NCBI GenBank assembly: GCA_963575645.1
Contig: OY754467.1
Location: 40,235,108-40,299,107, forward strand
Source: Xanthostigma xanthostigma
Taxonomy: Eukaryota; Arthropoda; Insecta; Raphidioptera; Raphidiidae
Reading direction: 5' to 3'
DNA: 64,000 bases
Shown here: positions 42,750 to 55,454 of the stretch, one piece after another
Numbering within the stretch: position 1 is the stretch's first letter
How the letters are laid out: every line of letters begins with the position of its first letter
Position numbers and translations under genes: made by a program
The notes under the pieces: generated by a model
What the model was told of the DNA's origin: nothing
Seen by the model: the letters and a program-made list of their open reading frames with translations, nothing else
Database searches by the model: none

Positions 42750-44560
42750 GAAAAACAGCCTGTGTCTGAACCTCGCCTTTTAGTGCTCTAATCTGGTACT
42801 AATAAAGATTATTATTATTATATACCTACATAATATAATATAAAACTGGGAATGAATAACATTACTCTCCTTCTGGGGCAGTCGGGTAAATATCATCGAT
42901 TATTGTCTATAAATTTCATAGTTGATGACTTACATTGCTGGTAAAAACGCCACCATCAACTGTATCCACTCAATAAGATTTTATATAAAAGAAAGTTGTT
43001 TGTGTGTATGTCCGTTAAAAACACGAAAAGTTACAAGCAAATTTGAATGCACTTTTTACCATTTAATAGCTTATTTCTTAGGAAAGGTTTGCAGCTATAA
43101 TAACTGATCAGACGGACTTCATCTGGACATCATACTGAATATACTTGAATACGCTTTTTACCATTCAATAGCTTATTTCTAAAGGAAAGTGTAGATCTTC
43201 GGTCCTGCCAAGTGCAAACCAGAACAGCAACTCCGACCGAGCAGAAAACACAAACACGCAGAGCATTAAAGAAGGGAGAACACCAGTCATCGGAACACAG
43301 TAAAAACCTGTGAGTCGCCAAGGACTAAGGAGGACACTTTTCCCGCTACCACATCGCCTTTGAAAATGCTTACCGCAGTAGTAGACGAAAGGTCCGATAG
43401 AAATACCAATGAGCCACGGCCTAAAAGTCCGAAAATTTAGAAACTAAGGTAGTAGGCTATTACACCGTTTTTGAAAAGTGTTTTAAATGAATCCTAAAGT
43501 GATAAAGAAGCACTATAATTTTTATAATAATAATATGTTATAACCGAATAGTGCCATAAAAACGACTTTTGATTTTTCATTATCGATTTACGCTCGAAAA
43601 CGACTCGTGACGTCACTTTGATCGTAAATAATAGCTATAGTGCACAATTAAAAATATTTAAGATCACCTATGATTATCACGTTACCAGTGTAAATAAGTA
43701 TATAAATTAGTAAAACTTTATTTATTAAACGTATTTATCCTTGGTAGATTAGTACTTTCTGCTTTTACGAAACCGTCCTCCATTATACGAAATCAATAAA
43801 ATACGAGATAGAAGTGATAATAACTTAAAATAACTTCAAAATAACACACAGCACAACAAAAACATAGCCAGTTTACAACCGAACTCAAGTCACGCCTGAA
43901 TCCAACATGGCGAACAGCGTTTTACACTTTTGAAGAACAGATTTAAAAATACCATTCTTAAAATTGAATTATAAAGTTTATATTGCGTTATTACGAATAG
44001 AAATCATCATTTCTCGTTTGCTTTTTACAAAATCTATGAAGAATATGTATTATTAGATTTTTTCTTACATGGTGCAAAATACCCTATTGTCAACGAGGTA
44101 TTTTTGACAATGCGTTATGTGAGCCGGCACAAGAGGAACTGTCTGTATATTTGATATTAACATAAGTCTAACGCATTTACATATATAATTACAACTGCCC
44201 ACACACGCTAAGTACAAACACAAGCGAATGGTAACGTCTGTATATATTTATCTGAATGAAGATACCGCGTGTATTATTCAAGCTAAAGTGATTATTTTTT
44301 GCGTTCGATATTGCATATACGCAAATTACACGATACTAACCTTCAGTTATAAAACTGAAAAACACTTTCTTGATTGTGGTATCAGAAAAAATTATACACC
44401 CTGATTCAAAATTATGGAAACACTTTCATATAATATTATTGTTATACAGTGTAACAGTAGTACCTAATATAACGAATATTCCTATAATTTTGGACATTCG
44501 CTATCGCATTCGGAAAATTCATGGTAATATTTTGTGAAAATTAATATCAGAAAAAAAGCA
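42750..44560. other. No gene seen
   Basis: It contains a fragment resembling the 33173 repeat (about 43140-43190) and CTCGAAAACGACTCGTGACG near 43600. No exon or RNA gene was supported. Confidence 0.4.
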
Positions 44561-44562
44561 TA

Positions 44563-44967
44563 TACAGGGTGAGTCAGACCACCCGTAGCGGTCGTTTTTT
44601 TTTCGAAAACGGTTAGTCGTAGAGAGTTGTGTCAAAAATCTGTATCATAAAACATGTTAATTTAATAATTTCAAACGAATATTACTTAACAGGGGTGGCA
44701 ATAATAAAAAAAAAATGTCCTACAAAACTTGCTTATTTTTTAAAGATTTTTTCATCAATACCACTTTTGACCTATCGTGCCATTTAATATTCCGGAGTTC
44801 TGAACATTCTGGAGCAAACTAATAGGGAAGCCGACCATTCCGGGGAAAAAAATATCACCTTTCGATTCTTCATTAGGGCTTTTATGATACAGATTTTTGA
44901 CACAACTCTCTATGACTAACCGTTTTCGAAAAAAACGACCGGTACGGGTTGTCTGACTCACCCTGTA
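44563..44967. mobile_element. Deleted copy of the TACAGGGTGAGTCAG foldback
   Basis: The ends TACAGGGTGAGTCAGACCAC and GTCTGACTCACCCTGTA match the 880-bp element at 21211. Most of the left arm and the loop are deleted (a jump after CTGTATCATAAAACATG). TA flanks both ends. Confidence 0.88.
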
Positions 44968-44989
44968 TATTTTTTAAATGTGAAAATAA

Positions 44990-45745
44990 TACCCATTAAA
45001 TAACACAAAAAATATTAATTTCCATAGCGTTTATTTTTCTTACACCTTTTTAAAAAACAACTAAAGTTATACCATTCCAACCCACAAGTATGGTACTTAC
45101 TAGTTTTCTCTTTTCAAAATTTTACAATATTTTTTCCGACAAAAAAATAACCACTGTCAATAATTAGATAATAATGTTTTGGACACATTTTGAAAACCTA
45201 TAAAATACTCGTATAAATATATTATTTTGATGTGAAAATTCAGTAATTTTAGTTTGGGTAACGCTGACGCAATTTTTTTGGAATAATCTATGGGAATTTT
45301 CTTTAAAAAAATAAATATTTTTTCCGACGTGGCAACACTGAATGTGAAGTCTATAGAATATAGGGACTCCATGAATTCTCAAATCAAAAGAAAAACAAAA
45401 CATTGCACACGGTAGTTATCTACCAGCAAACGTTAATAAAATAGTAGGCTTTGGTGGCTTCAGCCGAGTGGCTGCCAAACTTTTTTTGATCGAAAGCGCA
45501 TTGAATTTTTCAGAGAGCTTTAATTATTATGTAAGACTTTTGACTATACATGTAATAATTATAACTAGTAGTCGCCCGGCGGTAAAATTTCGACCAAAAT
45601 GAGTAATTTTTTAAGTTTGAACGTTATTGAATTCTTTTTACTTGTGCTAATACGTACACATTGTGATGAAACATCGTAACGAAGAGAACAATGTATGTTT
45701 CATCATAATCTACCAGTTTGATGCTTTTTGGCCGGCCGTACACGA
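44990..45745. other. No gene seen
   Basis: It contains ATACCATTCCAACCCACAAG (about 45070), an inverted partner of the segment at about 32345. Otherwise featureless. Confidence 0.4.
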
Positions 45746-45748
45746 ATC

Positions 45749-46552
45749 TCTCGAGTAGGTAGTCACTGCTCGGGCAGTCACTGTCAACCCATCGAGTCAA
45801 TTGCTCCAGAAATGTCAACCGCTCGAGCAGTCACTGTTAACCGTTAGAACAGTCAATTTCAACTGCTCGAGCAGTCATTGTTAATTGCTCGAGCAGTCAC
45901 TGTCAATTGCTCGAGCAGTCACTGGCAATTTCTCGAGCAGTCACTGTCAATTGCTCGAGCAGTCACTGTCAATTTCTCGAGCAGTCACTGTCAATTGCTC
46001 GAGCAGTCACTGGCAATTTCTCGAGTAGTCACTGTCAATTGCTCGAGCAGTCACTGTCAATTGCTCGAGCAGTCACTGTCAATTGCTCGAGCAGTCACTG
46101 GCAATTTCTCGAGTAGTCACTGTCAATTGCTCTGCAGTCACTGTCAATTGCTCGAGCAATCACTGTCAACTGTTCGAACAGTCATGTTCAACTGCTCGTG
46201 CAGTCATTGTTAATTGCTCGAGCAGTCACTGTCAATTGCTCGAGCAGTCACTGGCAATTTCTCGAGCAGTCACTGTCAATTGCTCGAGCAGTCACTGTCA
46301 ATTGCTCGAGCAGTCACTGGCAATTTCTCGAGCAGTCACTGTCAATTGCTCGAGCAGTCACTGTCAATTGCTCGAGCAGTCACTGTCAATTGCTCGAGCA
46401 GTCACTGTCAATTTCTCGAGCAGTCACTGTCAATTGCTCGAGCCGTCACTGTCAATTGCTCGAGCAGTCACTGTCAATTTCTCGAGCAGTCACTGTCAAT
46501 TTCTCGAGCAGTCACTGCCAATTGCTCGAGCAGTCACTGTCAACTGCTCGAC
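45749..46552. repeat. 22-bp minisatellite, about 36 units
   Basis: The unit is CTCGAGCAGTCACTGTCAATTG (split as CTCGAGCAGTCA + CTGTCAATTG). CTCGAG is a palindrome and TTGCTCGAGCAG nearly extends it. Variants GGCAATTT and GTCAATTT alternate with GTCAATTG. A longer period of about 328 bp is visible: the run beginning GCAGTCATTGTTAATTG occurs at 45871 and 46199 after similar AACAGTCA...TTCAACTGCTCG units. Because 22 is not a multiple of 3, all three frames stay open and give 22-residue protein repeats. These ORFs are artefacts. Confidence 0.95.
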
Positions 46553-46649
46553 TACATGACGAAATTCCGTCGTACTGTTGACTAATCGGTTGACTGTTGA
46601 CTGCCAGAAGAACATGGAGATTTGTAGTTCGTCATGTAGTCGATACTCG

Positions 46650-47734
46650 AAGCAGTCAGTGTTGACAGCTGTCCGTGCACGGCTGGCCTGATCGTTTAGC
46701 ACGTGCCCCGAGAGATCACATTGAGGACCACTGGTGTAGCAGAGTTCAAACCACAGTCCAGATGGACATTGCAGAAGAGATAAAATGCAATGTTTGACAG
46801 TCACCAATGGTCAGTGTGACACAGTAGTCTTTTTATTATGTACCTATACTATCGTAAGTTCATACAACACTTGATACGCTATAAATTCAAAATTTAAAGG
46901 GTGACTCATACATTTACTTCACAGTGTAATATAAACGGAACAGTTTTTATGCATGGGACGGGTATTATTTATATTGTTTCATTGCTTTGCCGCTTCATTA
47001 GGCAAACCGTACTATAATTGTCACTAACTTCTTAAATTTCGGTACCAAAGATCGTTGCACAAAAGGCTGGTTTTGCCGCTAGATTCCTTGCTAGGTTTAA
47101 AGCGTGCTGTGACGCTAGGTTTCGCGATGGTTTTTATGTGTTCGTTCACACCATGCCTGTATTAGAGCCGACTTTGTAGATGAGTTTGATGCGCGCGCAG
47201 TGGCAGTTCGAATTGTAATGTTTATTGTCTCTTTGAATAAAAAATTTAATTTGAATATTTTGTTTACTCCTGTATCTCTGTGACGGTTGAGAATAGGATT
47301 TATGTTTTTATAGAAACTTTTAGGTTTATTTTGGGTTTCCGAATACGTATCTAAAATATTGACATTTCCTTCTGAATCATCGGGTAGATGTCCCAGTTTA
47401 ATACTTTCTTTTCTAATAATTGTCCCATCTAAATTTCAAAATGTCCCATCATGCTCTCATTATACAGCTCCTGACAAAAGCAAACTTTATAAATAAACAG
47501 TAGCGTAACTATAAGGAGGCAGAACGCACAAAATGCCGAGGACCCCGCCCCGAGAGGCCGTTAAGACAGGAGGAGCCTAACATTTATAAAGATGAAACTA
47601 CAACGTGAAGCTTTTTTATATTAAGGGAGGGCTCCATCGTGTGAATTTGTCACGGGTCTCAGGTGAACGAAGATTTTAGTTATTATTCGATGTATAGAAT
47701 CAAAATGTATAAATTTAAACAGGACTTGTAACAA
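46650..47734. other. No gene seen
   Basis: It follows an inverted pair GACTACATGACGAA / TTCGTCATGTAGTC (46552-46645) that closes the satellite. Around 47080-47250 the base composition is more balanced, but no domain was recognised. Confidence 0.4.
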
Positions 47735-47998
47735 CCACGTCTTAAAAAGCCACGCCGCCACTGGTGTACCCTGGTTGTCATGTGAAGAAACAGAGGCAAG
47801 ATGGCAGCGGAGCGTATGAACTAGGAAGTAATGTTCATGTTAAAAAACTTTAAATTAATAAATGTAATGAATTAAATAATATTCATGCTACAAACTTACA
47901 TTAATAAATCTGTTAAATTAAATAATATTCATGTTACTAACTTACGGTAATAAATATGTTGAATAAAATAATAATAATAACTGTTACAAACTTCGAAA
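47735..47998 (-). repeat. Dispersed repeat with ~52-bp internal tandem, copy 2
   Basis: Reverse complement of 29930-30195: GCCACGCCGCCACTGGTGTA, GGCAAGATGGCAGCGGAGCG, then AATAATATTCATG tandem units. The two copies have the same internal tandem count. Confidence 0.7.
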
Positions 47999-47999
47999 A

Positions 48000-48928
48000 A
48001 ACATTTTTTTTTGTTGACCTGTATTATCCACATGATGGGTAAAATCAAATTTAAAACTGATGTCACTTGCGAAGAAGTAGACTTTTAAATAGTAAAAAAA
48101 AATTACTTCAGTAGTTTCTGAGATTTACGTGGACAAAGAAACAAATTTTACCTATATTTGAATAAAAATATAAAGAAAAATGTGCACTTTTATAACATGC
48201 GTTATTTTTAGCTATAGGAAATCGTAAATATATATTACAAAATATGGATAGACGTTTATGGAATAAATTGATAGCATTTTTGACGATACCGTTATTTGGC
48301 TATACTTTTTTAACTCAAGAAAATATGTGTTCACACGCTAATTATTTAAACGGTTTTTGAACATGAAATAGAAATATAAATCAAAGGAAGATCGACTTTT
48401 ATGCCCGAGAAATGTAATAAAATAAACGTGATGACGACAGAAAAATTTGCTGTTATCACGTAATTTTATTTACCTATTGATTTTTTTAATTTTATCTTGT
48501 CATGGAATGATTTGGAAATATGTAAATATTTGGTTAGTTTCTGTACTAATAACTTTATTCTGTAGTGTGAAATTCCTTGAAAATATGCATGAACCACTTT
48601 TTGATATCAGTTTTTTAAAAATTATATTTCAAACTGTCAAATAAATAAGGCTTGCAATTATATTTGTAAAAAAACAGAAGACAGTTTTTAAGAAACATTC
48701 ACAGTGACTTCGAAATTATTTAAAACAGTTTGAACAGTTGGTTCATCTAAAGTTTAAACCCAGTATCTATAATTTAATACTTGCAATTTATTATTTAAAA
48801 AAAAGCTATTCATGTTAGAGTAAAAACTTCGTTTTTCCCAAACTCGGTTTGCGCCGTTCGCATGTTTGATCTAGGAAGCTGAAATTCTTGGAGATTTTTT
48901 TTTAGGTTGTGCTAAAACATTTTATTAC
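48000..48928. other. No gene seen
   Basis: AT-rich. A 65-codon hydrophobic open frame at 48447 is T-rich chance sequence. Confidence 0.4.
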
Positions 48929-49525
48929 AAGATCTCCATTTGGCTCGATCTTCATCCATCGAGTTTTCTAATGAAATTTTAATTTTCATAATTTTATAAA
49001 TAAAATTATCGACCAATTTTATTTATTTGAAGAGTTCTCTTCAGGCGTTAAACAAAGATCTTCATAATATAATGTATCAATAAAGAAAATTTGATTCGGT
49101 TTCCATTCAATTTCTTGGCACAGCTATTTTTAAAATTATTTGTTATTCGTTGCCATGGTTACCTACATATAATATGTTCCACGTGCTCGCATAAAATTAT
49201 CTACATTTTCATATATGACAATATAAAAAACCCTATAATTGCAAAATACTAATTCGAAGGTGCCTGTCTAGCTGGTTTTATGCCAGAAATCAAAATTTGG
49301 CATTTTATATAGGTACATATTTTATTTTCGATTGGTATAATAAATTTACCTGAAAACTCGATAACTACATTTCGGAAAAAGAATTAACAACTTTAATTTT
49401 TTATTAAAAATAGCTGTGCCAAGAAATTGAATCAACCAAATCAATTTTTCTTTATTTATCTATTATCAAAATTCAAATTTCATTAGAAAACTCGATGGGT
49501 GAAAATCGAGGCAAATCGGGATCTT
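48929..49525. mobile_element. Foldback/MITE, copy 2, with nested insertions
   Basis: The ends AAGATCTCCATTTGGCTCGA and GAGGCAAATCGGGATCTT match 15589-15844. It is enlarged by a TCGACCAATTTTATTTATTT fragment (about 49002-49075) and about 230 bp beginning near 49145 with TTCGTTGCCATGGTTACCTA, a fragment also seen at 31858. Confidence 0.78.
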
Positions 49526-50217
49526 CTATACATAAGGGCACCAAACGTAAAACAAAAAACCCGGTCCTGTTTTTTCAAGGACTTTAATATAAGAAAACAC
49601 TTAGTCGAAAAAGACGACTGCATGTGCAACGTCTGCATGAAAAACAATGATAGACTATGGTTTATGCCGCCCACGCAACCAGCAAAAGAACCGATAGTCG
49701 CTGTTGGTCGGCCGTCGTCTTTCTTTTTCTTTTCTCCGAGGTCGTTATCTGCAGTATCTGTTGTAAGTTTCGGAATGGAGTCCATAAATCAGAGCTCCCA
49801 CTGTGAGATAACTACTTCAATTTCCTCTTTTTACTTGCTTCTTTAACTCGCTACGTTCATTTTTTTTTCTACGAAATGCTATATTTATTGCAATGTATTG
49901 CTCTCCATATGGTGAAATAAACAATATCATTAAAAAAAATGTAGTACACACATGCTTAAAAATTATTTTATTATTTGTTTAAATTTAAATTGTTGCCTGT
50001 TGGATATTAATTATAATTTTAAACTTCGGAAGTAAATATGAAAGAACAGCGCCGGGTTGCACGAAACGGTATTAAAGTCGGAATGAATATTAAACGTATC
50101 CTTTGTTTTTCCGAAAAAAAAACATGTCCGTGGAACGATCTTGCTCCACTGCTTCACTGGCATCGAAGGAAAGAAATTAAATTATGAGTGTCCGCGAATT
50201 GAAAACACAGTCTTAAA
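49526..50217. other. No gene supported
   Basis: A 115-codon open frame (49499-49846) begins inside the MITE end and has no recognised domain. Left uncalled. Confidence 0.35.
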
Positions 50218-50459
50218 CATTGGCGTAGCAAGAGGGGGGGCAGGCCTGGCCCACCCTAGAATATTAATTATTCACGTACAAATAACAAGTTAAATCTACA
50301 ATAATCTACATATTTTCTTTGTCGTGTTTCTCCAGATAGTCTTGTTGATCGATTTCGCTTCTGTGAACAGTTTTCAAATTATGTATAAATGCAGCTGGCA
50401 ATGGTAGGTAGAGTTGAAAATTTGTCCCCTCCTAGAATAAAATCGTTGCTACGCTTATG
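50218..50459. mobile_element. hAT MITE, 242 bp, perfect 8-bp TSD
   Basis: CATTGGCGTAGCAAG at the left and CTACGCTTATG at the right form the TIR (GCGTAGCAA core). GTCTTAAA flanks both sides exactly (50210-50217, 50460-50467). No ORF. Confidence 0.92.
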
Positions 50460-50469
50460 GTCTTAAACA

Positions 50470-52520
50470 CACAGGAATATCTTTCGTAGCGTAAAATACC
50501 GAACATTCGGTCCTCTCATTCTTATTACTCTAAAGTTTTACTGTAGAGTAAATGATAACTCAGTCGCCGTGATAGTGGAAGATTCAGGTTTGAGTCCTGA
50601 CAGTGACTCTGTTTTCTGATATTGCCCTGTAACGTCAGCGATGGGTATTTCATAATATTAGAGCAAACTGCAGCGATCTATTTGTATATAAATTATAGCA
50701 CTACGTTCTGATTCCGTAACGAAACTATAAAATAATCAGCAAGTTGCCTCCATATGTCTTTATTTCTTGTAACTTTCAAGAATCCGTTTAAAATTTATGA
50801 CTTGTAATAGCGACCAAATAATTTCAACCATTTATAATATTTTTAAGATGATAGTAATGTTTTGAAGTTTAGTTATTTTCCATCAGTAATCAATTTATTT
50901 TATTTTGTTTATAAATCCGGTCCTGGTGAAGTACTTCTCTTAAATTCATGAGTGTTAAACAAATATTACAATTTCTATTACCTACGGCGCTATTATGTTA
51001 ATTTTATCAAATAACAATATCGTTAATTATCTTCTGTCGCATTTATTCACAAATTCAACCAGTTGCGTTAGAAAAGAATAATACAGTACCTGTTTATTTT
51101 ATAGATCAGAAAATAATCCAATTAAATCGAATCAGTTTCTACAAATTGAAATATAAAGATTTAAAGGAGGCAATAAAATATTTAGTGTCTGATTTTCAAC
51201 TAAAATATGAAGTATTTTTTATACAAAATAAAGCAAATAACGAATGATAAAAAATGTAGGTAGACGGGCTGAGATCCCGGATAAGTGATTTTGATTTTAA
51301 ATTTTTGCATACGCGTTTAATTAGTAGAATTGATAAAACATAGTTTATTTAAAGGCACGGATAATCTCGTATAACGATTATTTTAACTGTGGTTAAAGAT
51401 AATTCATAAAACAAATAAAATAAACAATTTATCCTGTTTTGCGAAAAGTTCAATATTTATCAACTGATAAAATGTTTTTATCGTAAATAATTTCCTAAGA
51501 AAACTTTTACTAATATTGACATTTTCTATATAAATATATATTATGTTATATTTGCTTGAGATAAATTCAACAAAATTTATTTTCGCGTCCGAAATAGATT
51601 ACATATTCTTATTGAAACGAAGTGATAAAACGCGTTACGAAATTTTATTGCCGCTATCAATTTTATCTTCTATAAATGGAATCACTGTAGATTACTTCTA
51701 AAAAATAGCATATCTAATAATCATCACTATCATAGTTTATCTATAATATTATACATATTTGACTCAATCAATTCAAATCGCATTTTCTTCATATCTCGAT
51801 CGAAAGTACATACTTTCGGCATCAATTGTAAGCCATAAAGTCTAACATTTACGCATTGGTGCAGGGATTACACGCACTGCGGTGCGGGAAGTACCGTGTA
51901 CGTTCGGGCAGCAGTAAAGAAAAAATAACCAGTCAACTGTTATTTGTAGATGTCGTTTCCGTAGCAATCCTATTACATTTTAGCAAATAGTCGATAGATG
52001 TGCGCGCACGTTTCTACCTATACCTACCTACCTACCTTGTTCTGCTCATTGTGAATATGGAGTTTAAAATTGATATTGATATGGATTTATTAATTAGCCT
52101 TGTTCATAATAGGCCAGTGTTGGGACAAAACTAGAAAATTACAAAAATAAACAAGCAAGACATAACGTACTTGCACTTCTTCGCCTATCAAGTATATAGA
52201 ACTATACTAACGTTTTCAAATAGATGAGTTTAGTTAAAAGAAAATAAGACGTGTTAATGTGAACATGCAGTAAATATCTCGCAATCGATGACAATTCTCA
52301 ATAAAGCGTTGAATACGGACATATATATTCTTGCATCCGACACCTTACCACGAAGACTTCGACACATTGCCTCGAAGCCAATAAAATCTAATGTCGTTTC
52401 ATTTCTGATCAGGTTTCATCACAACTTTGTTTATAAATAAACAGCTAAGTGTAACTTAAAAATCGTTTAAAATAATCACTGATTTTTCGTATACAGTGTG
52501 TACCCGAAAATTGTACCGAA
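50470..52520. other. Two-kilobase stretch without recognised repeats or gene
   Basis: No exon, RNA gene, inverted repeat or copy of another window segment was recognised. It is the largest repeat-poor block and could be unique intergenic or intronic sequence. Confidence 0.4.
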
Positions 52521-52525
52521 TTTTT

Positions 52526-52600
52526 GAAGTGAAACTTTTTAGACGTGCTAATTGGCCTGAATCAGACGAAAAGTGGAACGCTTACCATTCCTCGACTGCA
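52526..52600 (+). repeat. 'GAAGTGAAACTTTTTAGACG' dispersed repeat
   Basis: GAAGTGAAACTTTTTAGACG and CTGAATCAGACGAAAAGTGG link it to 13313 and 14010. A 129-codon open frame starts inside it (52545-52934) but has no recognisable domain. Confidence 0.6.
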
Positions 52601-53312
52601 ACCAGTCGTTGAGAGGCAAAAGTGGAAGAAACATTTCTACCATATATTTAATACCCTCTATATTACTAGCAAAGATCAGGAGAAAGACTTAAACACTATG
52701 GTGCAGACATATATACGTCTGTCTCACTTATTATACTCTGAGTCTCATTCGCATGTCCGTGAATGGATTCGCGTCAGTTCAAACTCCAGTTTGCACATGG
52801 AACTAAGCTATGAAAGGGAGGTGGTTTGCTCTATTCCATTTACTAATTGGCCCACTACAGACGCGACACTTGCGCACAACGGGTCAAGTAAAAAGAAAGA
52901 GATAGAAACAGTCATTTGCTGTCTCACTTCATGAACCACGGTTACACTTACGGCCACTAGCAATATAGAAGTTATTAAATATATGGTTTCTACTCTCTCT
53001 CTGTCAAAGCGTCATACGCTTGCGCAGTGCGTATAGTTTCAGATTCACCGTTATGTGAATTTATTATCGTGGAGAATAGAAAAATGTTCAATGATGACAT
53101 TAATGATTAAACATAACCTAATAATATATAATTATATAATCATAACTACAAAAATGCTCACTATATTATCACAAATTGGCATTAAAAGAATTCCGCAAAT
53201 TCTTCGTCTTGATTCAATTCTAATCAACTGATTATAAAACAGTTGAAAGTCTACAAGTCTTCTTTCCGCGTTATATAATGTGTGCTCAGAAAAATTTTGC
53301 CATTTTTCATTA

Positions 53313-53358
53313 TTAGGGGGCACGGCAGTGCCCCCGCCAAGTCGAGCACTGCCGTACC
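53313..53358. repeat. GC-rich hairpin in AT-rich sequence
   Basis: GGGGGCACGGCAGTGCCCCC is followed by GCCAAGTCGAGCACTGCCGT: a tight stem plus a second complement of ACGGCAGTGC. Possibly the tip of a decayed MITE. Confidence 0.5.
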
Positions 53359-53769
53359 ATCCTTTTCTCGAAGCGACTCACGGCGCTGTTGACCCCATGT
53401 AAATTCGTTGTGGATAAAGCAGGAAGTTTGACTTTTTAGTGATCAAGAGAACATACTATAACTGGCTATATTGCCATTATACCTAATAATTATACCTTGT
53501 AGTTTACGAATTATCGCTAGTCAAAGATCTTTAATTTTGTCATTGACACACTCGCCGATCATCAAAATTCTAAGGTACTTCTATCAGTCTCACAAACTTG
53601 AAATTTTGAATTTTAGTTAGCGTTTAGCCTATAAAGAAAGGAACAAATGAAAAATCTCGAAATTTCATTATTCGAAAAATCAATAGAGACAGGCTTTAAG
53701 AAAATCAGTAACTAACGGACGAGATATATTACCCGAGAAAAAAAGGAGGATGACCTAAATAAAGAAATG

Positions 53770-55452
53770 AGATCCCATCAAAAATATAAAATGTAAAAAA
53801 ACGCTAAGTCCCGCAATACAGTTCTTCCAGTACAAAACGTTGAGAGATCTCATGTTATTTTAGTTAGTGTCTATGGAAGCACCTGTCCAACAACTTTGTT
53901 ATAAATTGTTATCTAATAAATTGCCTATCAACATTTATAGTGACGGTATCAATATTATTTGTATTTATGTATTTGGCATATTTGGCAAACAATTACAAAG
54001 TGTGGAGGGTCTATTTGACAGTGTTGGCCTTATTTGCCTATTTGACAAATAAGGCCAATACCAAATACGCGTTACCGTGCGCTTGTCGGTTTTTTGAGGC
54101 ACATCAAAGGAGTCAAATAGGCAAATACGACAAGTAAACCGTCCAGACAGTGGCCATATTCAGAAGCGCACGCGCCATGAACCTGTACGGACGTGCAGTA
54201 TTTTTGTGTCTGTGCTGTGAGCGAGAACTGGAACAATTACTATTGAAAATGAATTGGGACAATGAAACAGTGCTAAAAATTCCTGGAATTTTGAACCTTG
54301 CGTTCTGCTGCCAAATGTTTGTGTTTGCTATTTGACTGCAATGTGTGGATGGTCGTATTTGCCTCTATTTGCATGTTTGTCTTGAACGTCATATATTTTG
54401 CCAAATACAACAAACACCTAATAGCGAACACAAATAGCCATGTGAAGTGCCACCTTTAGACATCTTTATTCCTATAAAAATTATAATGATTTGGCAATTA
54501 CACGGCACCATATTTCACTAATTAAAATATACTTTATTCTTAAGTGCAAGCTGTTTAGATTTACTTAGTAATCGAAATAGTCGATTATTCTTTCATAATT
54601 ATGGAGCCGTGCAATTGTCAATTCATTATAATTATTTTAGAAATAAATTGATTAGGTAACAATTTATAACAAAGTTGTTGGACAGACCTTCCATAGACAC
54701 TAACTAAAATAACTGACTTGGTTTTACATGAGATCTCACAACTTTTTGTAACGGAAGAACTGCGTTGCGAGACTTGACATTTTTTTACATTTCGCACGTT
54801 GAAAGCAATAGTGACACTATACAAAAAAGTTGACTTTTCACCTTTTGTAAGATTCATGTTTTACTGCAAGAGTGTCACTATACGAAAATTTCCGTTTGCT
54901 CATAAATCCACTTATTTCCGCTAGATTGAGCTAGTGTCACTTTATAATTTGAAAGAATTGCCCATGGTCGTGTATGATATAACGACACTATTTTAATTGT
55001 GTCAAAGCAGTTGTTTGGTACGTACGTCGCTGTAAGTGAAAAAGTGACACATTTTGTTAAATGACAGTTACTGATTACAGTTGCTACAAAAATTAATGCA
55101 AGTAAGTATAAATACATAAAATGACACATTTTGTTTAGTGACACTTTATGCAGTTGAAGTCTCCAATTTACTGATTATAGGTTATAACAACAATGACACT
55201 AAACAAAAAATTATTGTTGAAAGGTCTTTTTTTTAATAACTTTATTTTTAACATTGTGGTCAACAAATAAATTAAAACAATAATAAATTGTCTCATTATT
55301 AACAAAAGAATCTCTATAAGCAGTATTTTAATAGTAACTTTTTTAGGACAAAACAATGTTATTAAAACTAAAAAGTGCTCTACTGTAAAATGTAATTTTT
55401 TGCTTAATGTCACTTTTGTTTTCAACGTGCGATTTTATGTTTTTGATGGGAT
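53770..55452. mobile_element. 1.68-kb non-autonomous element with spaced GTGACAC motifs
   Basis: The ends ATCCCATCAAAAATATAAAAT and TTTTATGTTTTTGATGGGAT are inverted. A second inverted pair of about 150 bp (53810-53945, 54640-54790) is nested inside. From 54790 to 55420 the motif GTGACAC or its complement occurs about nine times at 40-80-bp spacing. Between the nested arms is sequence rich in GCCAAATA/TATTTGGC boxes. No transposase was seen. Class unknown. Confidence 0.7.
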
Positions 55453-55454
55453 AA

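Noticed and set aside
45749..46552. CRISPR-like array or repetitive protein gene
   Set aside because: Units are contiguous 22-bp tandem repeats without unique spacers, in a eukaryotic context. Long ORFs arise in all frames because 22 is not a multiple of 3.
49499..49846. 115-codon open frame with a CxxC motif
   Set aside because: It begins in a MITE end. A single CMCNVC string and an F/S-rich tail are not enough to support a gene.
52545..52934. 129-codon open frame
   Set aside because: It starts within a dispersed repeat, has no recognised domain and no splice context. A protein search would decide.
53867..54857. Two small proteins sharing QQLCYKLL
   Set aside because: The shared string is the translation of the nested inverted repeat (53810-53945 / 54640-54790).
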